A stretch of DNA of 64,000 nt from contig JAZAYU010000125.1 of NCBI GenBank assembly GCA_038501625.1, forward strand, positions 1,654,243 through 1,718,242, written 5' to 3'. Of the stretch, positions 56,855-64,000 are shown one piece after another. A model generated the notes under the pieces. The model saw nothing but the letters and a program-made list of their open reading frames with translations, did not search any database and had not been told where the DNA came from. Made by a program: the position numbers and the translations under genes. Within the stretch, counting starts at the first letter, position 1; every line of letters starts with the position of its first letter. This DNA is from Corbicula japonica (taxonomy: Eukaryota; Mollusca; Bivalvia; Venerida; Cyrenidae).

Positions 56855-57610
56855 CGGCTATACTGGTAGCCCAGTGCTCTTCCAAAACTAGTATCCTGTC
56901 GAGGCCAGAGACATTTGATAAGTAGCCTAAAGCTCTGCAAAACATTATCATTTCGGGGTCAAAAACCACTATACCGGTTGACCGAACCTCGGATAAAAAA
57001 TATCCTCCCTATATTAGAACCTCTATACTAGTAGCCCGAAGCACTGCCTAATACTTTAATCTGTCGAGATCAAGATAAAGACCGAAGGCACCCGGAAACT
57101 CTACCTAAAACTAAAATCTTGTCTGTACTAGAGCCGCTGTACCGGTAGCTCGAAGCTCTGCCTAAATCATTATCCCATCGGTACAGATAGCGATGAGCTA
57201 TAAATATAGCACTATTTTGGGGACCAGGGCCACTAGAATGTAATCCGACGACTGGCCTAAAACAATATCCTGCCGAAAACAGAGCCGCTAGAAAGATCCA
57301 AGCTCTGCCTTAAACAATGTCCTGTCCGGACAAGTGCCGCTAAAAAGTTACCCCGCACCTCTGCTTGAAACAATTTCTTGTCCTGACTGAAGCGCGAGGA
57401 GACCGGTATGTCTAAACTCTGCTTAAAACAATGTCATCTTTGAACCCAAGCCATAAGACCGGTTACCTTTGCCTGAAACAATATCCAGTCGGAACCAGTG
57501 CCCCTAGACCGGAAGCCCAACAATATTCTGTTTTTGACCAAAGCCACGTGACTGGTACTCGTCCGAAGCGCTGCCTAAACTGTATCCTGTCGGCATCAGG
57601 ACCACCAGAC
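56855..57610. repeat. gene-associated satellite after copy 4
   Basis: Degenerate units with GGTAGCCCAGTGCTCTTCC, AACAATATCCTGCCGAAAAC, AGAGCCGCTAGAAAG, beginning about 50 bp after the poly(A) signal. Confidence 0.75.
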
Positions 57611-57884
57611 AGTAAGTAAAAATATGTCTAAGAAAAAAGTAAACTTAGGATGGAAGGAAAGTATCTTTTATGAGACATCCGGTTCAGACGGACGGAAAAA
57701 TCAGTCACCTAGAATTAATTGTTAACTGTGTAGGCTACTCAGCACAAAAGCAGTTTACGTCAAGCAGCCTCGATGCGAGATTTCTCCGTCTTTACTTCAC
57801 ACTTATATTGTGTCTTGCCGCTGCAGGATACTCACGCTTAACTGACTTGAAATACAATTAATCTAATAGACGATCCAGGCGCTG

Positions 57885-58200
57885 AGATGATACAATTGTT
57901 GCTGCTGTTGGTGATAACGTTGCTTCTGATGATAAATGTAATAATATTGGCGTTTGAAGTCGGGATGATGACGTTGCGTGTTGTTGACCTGGCTGCGATT
58001 ACTATGATAGAGAATCGCGTTGTAGCCGATGCTGCTCATAAATATTGATTTGTAGCTGTGCTTATAAAAGTTTTCTAATGCTTATGCTGCTTTAGGTCGA
58101 TGCCACTGCTGATTATGATAATAATAATAATGATGACTGCGGTTGCCATTGAAGATATTGTTTATTATAATGGCGATGATGACGTTGCTGCTGTTTCTAG
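57885..58200. repeat. trinucleotide-rich tract after copy 4
   Basis: Interrupted TTGCTGCTG, GATGATGAC and ATAATAATAATGATG runs, corresponding in position to 20580-20790 and 40690-40800 in the units of copies 1 and 3. Confidence 0.6.
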
Positions 58201-58844
58201 TGATAAAGGATATTACTTAAACACTACGAGTCCAACTTCATGGACATTTTCTTGTTGTTGTTTTTTTTGTGTTTTAGGGCAAATTAAAGTTTTCGTGAGT
58301 AGATACTCCTTTGTGTTTTGAATGCATTGTTAAATGTTTGTAAAAGTAACATAAGCGATTTGGTTCCGCACATAGGTTGAGAAACCTCACAGAAATGTGC
58401 TTAAACAGCAATAATTAACATTTTATTTAATTAAGAAAATTTATTATTACAGCGGGTATAACTAACTGTAAGGTGAATTAACCGCTACTAATATGTTGGG
58501 TTATATCTTTGTTTTATCTCTCTTGTAGATTCCTATGCCTCGTTTTTTTCATGATAGTGACAACGTCGGGAATTCCCAGCATCAAAATAAACATCCAGAT
58601 TAAAACCACAAATTTTTTACCTATTTACTTTTGTGTACACGTGCTAAAAAGTTTATGGGAATGCAAAAGTGTCACATGTAATACGTGTATCATGTTTTTC
58701 ATCAAATAGAACTTTTCACATAATCGTGAAGCTTGTTCCTTTGCTCGATAATACCTAAAATTCAACAAAATCATTGCCAAAACTAGCATAGGTCTAATAG
58801 CAGAAATAAGTACAAGTTGTCTTAGAGAAATAGATCCAATCTAC

Positions 58845-59045
58845 CCATCAGCTTAACAATTTTGCATGCAAAAGCACAGACACATATTAAACATTCGAAG
58901 CTATTAGCATTGCAAAGCCAAAAGGGCGGGTAATCAATGATCTTTCCGAGACCAGAGCTCCTGTAGTCAAATTAGCAAGAACACGATGACAGGGATACAA
59001 AGAAACACATCAAGCTTCTAGGTTCTTTAAAAAGTTTCTCCAGAA
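58845..59045 (-). mobile_element. fragment of the reverse-transcriptase element 3'UTR
   Basis: Matches 62045-62240: CATCAGCTTAACAATTTTGC, AGCATTGCAAAGCC, AATGATCTTTCCGAGACCAG, CAAGAACACGATGACAGGGA, AGCTTCTAGGTTCTTTAAA, in the same orientation. Confidence 0.75.
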
Positions 59046-60820
59046 AACCACTGAACCGGACAAATAATCAAATATTGCAAGCGCGGTTTGATTGAGCCCG
59101 CTCGTCAGCAGTAATTGAAATGCAAATAACTGCCACGGGTTGAGCGCATTTCGATATGTACGCAGTAAAATGCATTTTGCCTTCAAAACCATATGAAGAA
59201 ATAAATGCCCCCAATTATAGTTTATACTAAACAGCATATTAATATATATATATGATTTCCGCGCTCGACCCTGTTTTCCGAACAAACGACCATCAATGTA
59301 TTTAAACGTGACAAAATTTTGACTTCTTAAACCTGATCCAAATCTGTCTAAAAATTTTAAAAATGCCCTTTGATAAGCGTACGTTTGATTACAGCATAAT
59401 TATACGCTTTTATCCGTTACAGGTTTTCTACCTTTTTTATGAAATTCTGAATTTTATATTTTATAACGTTACGGTCTTTCTTCTGTAAAAAGTTAGTGAA
59501 ATATGCATATCAAGAATAGATCGTTTAAATCCCGAATCTCAACGCTCTGCTATGTTATGAGTGAAACCAAATGGTAAAATCCGGGGTAGCAATGGAATGC
59601 TGTAACCGAAAATTCCGTAAATCAATTAATCTAAATAAAAAAACAGTAATTAATTTTTATGCAATTGCTAAAAGTGATTTTTAGAAATGACTGGGTTGAT
59701 ATAGGTATTTTCTAAAATACTGGATAACTGTTTTGTAGCCACTTTTTTATTTTACAAAACAGGATGAAGAAACTACGGAAGCCTATTAGGGCCATTTTGT
59801 CTTAGTACTTTGGTATGAGGTCTTACGTGTTTTTTATCATGTGTTAGCTATTATGTATTAGGAAAGAAATTGGCGGTAAGCGAAGCAAAATGGCCGAAAG
59901 TGGCGTGTCTTCAAGTGAAACTACTTCGGATAAAAATAGTGATGCACTAAGTATAGCTGTATAATAACTTTAATAAATAATGTACATATTACAAATTTAA
60001 AAAAGGATGAATTGATGTTAAATTAACATTTATTTGTAAAGATAAGAACGACTTGCTATAGGGTGTATTGTTACATTCGTGACTTTAATAATTGTGTTGT
60101 GGTTGACATTTAACTTAAGGATAATTTTGAGAGTGGTTAGATCTCAAAGGTTCTATAAATGGTGTATATACAGGTTTGACATGAGCAGTTCCGAATCATA
60201 GTTATATTTAGATTTGTTTTGTAACTCTGGTTTGCAGGTCAGCCACTTAGTTTATAAAGAAATTCAATATTTAATTCCGAATTATATTAATAGGAAAACT
60301 TTCTTTTTTTCTTATAAAAATAAGTCGGATTTCAATTTCAATTAAGCAATAATATGTGTGTTGGACTTGCTAAACTGTTTACAGAATTCGTGTTGCCATG
60401 GCATATAATTATATAGTGGGGAATATGAGATTGTACATGTCAGCTCATGGGCTTAAGTAAGGGGCTGATCCAGAGGGAGTTAAGTGGGATAGCTGGAACC
60501 CTTTTGGGGTCAGCAATATTTAATTTTCATGAGGATTTTGGTTAGAAAATTGCAAAATTCAAAACAACTTCAAGTCTGCCCCAAGCGAACCCCCTTTCTG
60601 CAAACCATGCATTAGACCGTGGTTAGTCATCCAAATCTTTGTTTTTGTCAGTAAATGTGAATATTAGACAAACAGTAATAAGGATACGTATACTGTTTCA
60701 ATTTAAACATGATTATAGACAAACTTTTGTTGTTCTATTGCCAGAGTTAACCAGATTATAAATCAGTAATTCAAATTTGTTAGAAATAGCATGATCACCC
60801 TCCCCTTCCCACCAGCCCCA
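59046..60820. other. intergenic, no firm gene
   Basis: An ATG at 59890 (in CAAAATGGCCGAAAGTGGCG) opens about 24 codons (MAESGVSSSETTSDKNSDAL) and could be a first exon with a weak donor at CTAA|GTATAG. Bases 60460-60620 (AAGGGGCTGATCCAGAGGGA, CCCCAAGCGAACCCC) look like a decayed DNA-transposon piece. Neither is firm. Confidence 0.25.
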
Positions 60821-60824
60821 AAAA

Positions 60825-61262
60825 ATGATGACATAAGAAATTACACCTAAGAGATAAGACCTAAGAAGTTACACATAAGAGATAAGACCTAAAAAGTTAC
60901 ACATACGAGATAAGACCTAAGAAGTAACACATAAGAGATAAGACCTAAGAAGTTACACATAAGAGATAAGACCTAAGAAGTTACTCATTAGAGATAAGAC
61001 CTAAGAAGTTACACATAAGAGATAAGACCTAAGAAGTTTCACGTAAGAGATAAGACCTAAGAAGTTACACATAAGAGATAAGACCTAAGAAGTTACACAT
61101 AAGAGATAAGACCCAAGAAGTTACACATAAGAGATAAGACCTAAGAAGTTTCACGTAAGAGGTTACACATAAGAGATAAGACATAAGAAGGAACACATAA
61201 GAGGTAACACATAAGAGATAAGACATAAGAAGGTACACATAAGAGATGGGACATAAGAAGTA
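60825..61262. repeat. 28-bp minisatellite, about 15 units
   Basis: Unit AGTTACACATAAGAGATAAG + ACCTAAGA, with internal similarity of its thirds (ACATAAGAG, ATAAGACC, CTAAGAAG). The last units are rearranged (TTTCACGTAAGAGG, GATAAGACATAAGAAGG). The minus-strand frame over it is repetitive and not a gene. Confidence 0.9.
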
Positions 61263-61744
61263 GGTGACCATTAAACAAAGATTTCTATGGAGAAGGGCGT
61301 TTATAAGCGTTCGCTTGTTCTTTAATCGATAGTATGACATTTTGTTCATTGAATTATATCATTATATGTGCATTTTGACTGAATAAATACTGTTTAAACC
61401 AAAGATTTTTACCGGAAGAGTAGTCTGTCGTATCTTTTTTTTTCATTGATACCATGTCTGTTTTGTCATATTTATGTTGTGTCAAGGGCTTGGAAATAGC
61501 TAAAATTAATATTTTGGGATTGTCATCAGTATAGCAATTTGTTGTTTTTTTCATCAATGGTAATCAACTTGAGCTTGTCATCACACTAGCTATGTAATTA
61601 TTGCATTAAATTAACTTTCTGGTCAGTATCTTACACCGTTTTACCACAAATTCTTGGTCGGACAAGGGACCTAAGTGGAGTAAATTGACAAGCGTTACCT
61701 GCCCTTGGCATGACGACCACACCATTCAATAAGTCAAAAAAGGT

Positions 61745-63060
61745 AATATATGCATATCAGGAATCGCCACACTCAAAATACACAGCCTCCCCACGCAGCG
61801 AAAAAGAAGAGAGGAAGAGAGAGAGTGCATGTTTTATATACGTATGTCAATTAAAATAGGACGCCACAAACAATTAACGAAGAACAGAACCTTTGGGGAT
61901 ACCGCCTTGGAACGGTCAGTGGCAAAACAAATTGCCACTGGGGGTTTAAACCAGGTTCTAGGGTGCACCAACCTCACACTTGCCCCAACAGGTTCTCGTA
62001 TCACAAAACAAGTACAAATTGTCTTGGTGAAATAACTCCAACCCACCTATCAGCTCAACAATGTTGCATGCACAAGCATACAAACATATAAACATAAGAA
62101 TTAATAGCATTGCAAAGCCAAAGGGCGGGTACTCAATGATCTTTCCGAGACCAGAGCAACTGGAGTAAAATCAGCAAGAACACGATGACAGGGATAAAAG
62201 AAACAAATCGAGCTTCTAGGTTCTTTAAAGAAAAGATTTCCCCATAAACCTTCATAAACTCTTACACCCCTGCCACCGTCGTGCAACCAAAGAGGTAAGC
62301 ATAATGATCAACTGTAGATGGGTTAATCACCAGGCCTGCAGAGCGCTGTAAAATATCATGTTGGTAACCTTTCTTTTTAAATTTACAGATGGTTTTTACG
62401 AATAATCGGGAGAAATTACTATCGCCTTTTATCTTCTTAAGTTTATAAATTAAATCTCCATAAAAAAACTGGCTGTGAAATTCCTTGTTGCAATAGTGAT
62501 TTTAAACTGCAGCTGTATTTATGAATTAGATCTGGATATCGGCGATAAAACTTGCAAAAGGTTTTCCTTAATTTGTGATACCGATAATCTTGTTTTAAAA
62601 GTTTTTCTGTAATGCAAAGATTACGTTCATTGAAATCATTCACATCATTGCAAGCTCTTGAAAAGCGAACAAGCTGAGAGAAATAAACCCCGTAAGAAGT
62701 TGCACGAGGAACATCGCCGTCTAGAAACGGAAAATTTACTATATTAAAATTAAAATCATCTCTTTTATCATAAATTTTAGTAGTGACGTAACCATTTTCG
62801 ATGGATGTTTGCTTGCTTTTCTGAAGTGTTCGCTTTATTAAGTTGTAGTTCTTTAGGATAAATCTTATTAACCAGTGATGGAAAATGGTTATTATCTATA
62901 TTTAATAAATCATCAAGGTACCTCGAGGTGTTGTTAAAAGCTGTAATAGTATCAGGCAAGGCAATACCTTCAAAGTTGACCATAAACAAAAACTTTAATT
63001 GTGAACTAATTGTGAGGCTCCTCAACCTGACTTTGCATGCTATTACAAATTACAGTTTAA
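61745..63060 (-). mobile_element. reverse-transcriptase element, 5'-truncated
   Basis: On the minus strand: part of the reverse transcriptase, its C-terminal region, a stop at 62262, then about 510 bp of 3' untranslated sequence ending in CCTGATATGCATATAT. The 3' part matches 31374-32000 almost throughout, defining one family. Confidence 0.78.
62262..63025 (-). pseudogene. reverse transcriptase C-terminal fragment, frameshifted
   Basis: The order on the minus strand is FNNTSRYLDDLLNIDN (catalytic DD block), IYPKELQLNKANTSEK, KIYDKRDDFNFNIVNFPFLD, GDVPRATSYGVYFSQLVRFS, NERNLCITEKLLKQDYRYHK, SLKSLLQQGISQPVF, KKKGYQHDILQRSAGLVI and VDHYAYLFGCTTVAGV then stop. It is spread over frames broken near 62800 and 62470. 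This is the tail of a reverse transcriptase type common in bivalves and corals; whether Penelope-like or another order I cannot settle. Confidence 0.75.
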
Positions 63061-63334
63061 CCTATGAATTCTGTTTTAAAAAGCAGCTTTACTACGAGTA
63101 GTATTTCTGTTGTGTTTGCATGTTTAAAATGACTTGCTACAGAACTTACAACGTGTAACAATGACATAACGAAAAGAGAATATCATATATTCAAGAATAT
63201 GTAGTTCAATTATATGTATTTGTATACACACGCATTTATTCCAAGTTTTCATCGATAAGTGCCAAAAGCTCATTGTATAAACGCCATGCACTGTACATTT
63301 ATGGGAACTTGAAGATCAGGTTTGAGTATATTTG

Positions 63335-63602
63335 CTAGATCTTCAAAGTCTTTACAGCATATTTCACAAGTTTTATTTCATCAGGGTCAATTTGTTTTAT
63401 AAGTGACAGTACTGTGTCTCTCGGTACTTTTAGTTTGTGGTCATTTATCAAACGTTTCCACATGGAACGGTTACCTATACACTGCCCACTATTTTCAACT
63501 TCATAACAGTCTCATCAGGTGTGAATGCCAATCGACGTCTTAATTTGTATCTTTTCAGGACTCTTTTCAGCTGCCGCAATGATATTCTGATGTTATTTAC
63601 CA
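63335..63602 (-). pseudogene. integrase-core protein fragment, frameshifted
   Basis: The minus strand reads NIRISLRQLKRVLKRYKLRR, then after a one-base shift near 63500 ENSGQCIGNRSMWKRLINDH and KLKVPRDTVLSLIKQIDPDE, stop at 63335. The pattern (IS-RTLKR..LK, SGQ-GYR-MW, V-R-TV-L-K-DP) is the N-terminal helix-turn-helix part of animal integrase-core proteins related to Ginger/KRBA2-type integrases. The catalytic core is not present. Confidence 0.6.
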
Positions 63603-64000
63603 TAAAAAAGTAATACTATTCCGGTATATGAACATCCACAGTAAAATATATAATTATATCAATCAACTCTAATCTTGTACTTATACATTTTACATGTATG
63701 TTGCCTGGTATAACAAATGTTACCGGGAACGCCGGAAATCTGCAAATTTATACAATCAGCACGGACACATTCATTATATACCGCTTCTGAAAAACAGAAG
63801 GAAACAACTATATATAATTCATATATATCATATCAGGTTTAATGCCCTTTTTAGACAGCCAGTGTTGACTAGTTTTCGAGTCAGGTACTCGTTAGCGTTC
63901 ACCGTCATTCCTGGGTTCAGAGATCACACCCTGTACTTAACACTGTGTCGTTTCTTGGTGTTACCAGTACTGGACACCATACTGTGATCCTACCAATGTT

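Noticed and set aside
61065..61349. 94-codon minus-strand hydrophobic frame
   Set aside because: Repetitive LLCVTSYV-type translation of the 28-bp minisatellite.

Overview
The window looks like nuclear DNA of an invertebrate animal, most likely a bivalve mollusc. It is AT-rich, has GT-AG introns, is crowded with short inverted-repeat elements and degenerate retroelements, and carries a local expansion of B-box/coiled-coil/beta-propeller genes of the kind that is very numerous in bivalves. The lineage assignment is inference from gene content; nothing here names the species.

The backbone is a tandem array of four plus-strand copies of one two-exon gene (copy 1 at 11836-16884, copy 2 at 23757-28152, copy 3 at 34632-38153, copy 4 at 52292-56070). 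Exon 1 (341 bp in every copy) encodes two B-boxes and no RING finger. A phase-2 intron splits B-box 2. Exon 2 encodes the last zinc ligand, a coiled coil and a C-terminal NHL-like propeller (576-577 aa in total). Copy 3 has a one-base deletion and is probably a pseudogene. Each copy ends in a conserved AATAAA block, followed at once by a degenerate satellite with units of roughly 57-70 bp, then in copies 1, 3 and 4 by a CTG/GAT-type trinucleotide tract. The introns of copies 1 and 2 are expanded by a 47-48 bp minisatellite that copies 3 and 4 lack. A 5' block is shared by copies 1, 3 and 4 but was not found at copy 2. The whole unit of 10 kb or more, not only the gene, was duplicated.

Mobile DNA lies between and inside the units: a decayed Ty3/gypsy element with one recognisable LTR (1069-4806), a Tc1-type DD34E transposon in the 3'UTR of copy 1 (17452-19059), MITEs in the 3'UTR of copy 2, an apparently intact two-exon hAT/ZMYM1-like transposase on the minus strand (47299-49625), truncated copies of one reverse-transcriptase element (23090, 31374, 58845 and 61745-63060), a broken integrase fragment (63335-63602), tRNA-derived SINE-like pieces, TTAA-flanked inverted-repeat elements, and large palindromes. 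Because the four gene units are paralogous, several insertions can be dated as younger than the duplication from empty sites in sister copies.

A separate three-exon gene that I do not recognise can be assembled at 41236-45754. Its first intron is filled by a satellite of about 235 bp rich in ACGT. A possible small minus-strand gene at 8180-9980 is weaker. Nothing prokaryotic, no CRISPR array and no canonical tRNA or rRNA gene was seen.
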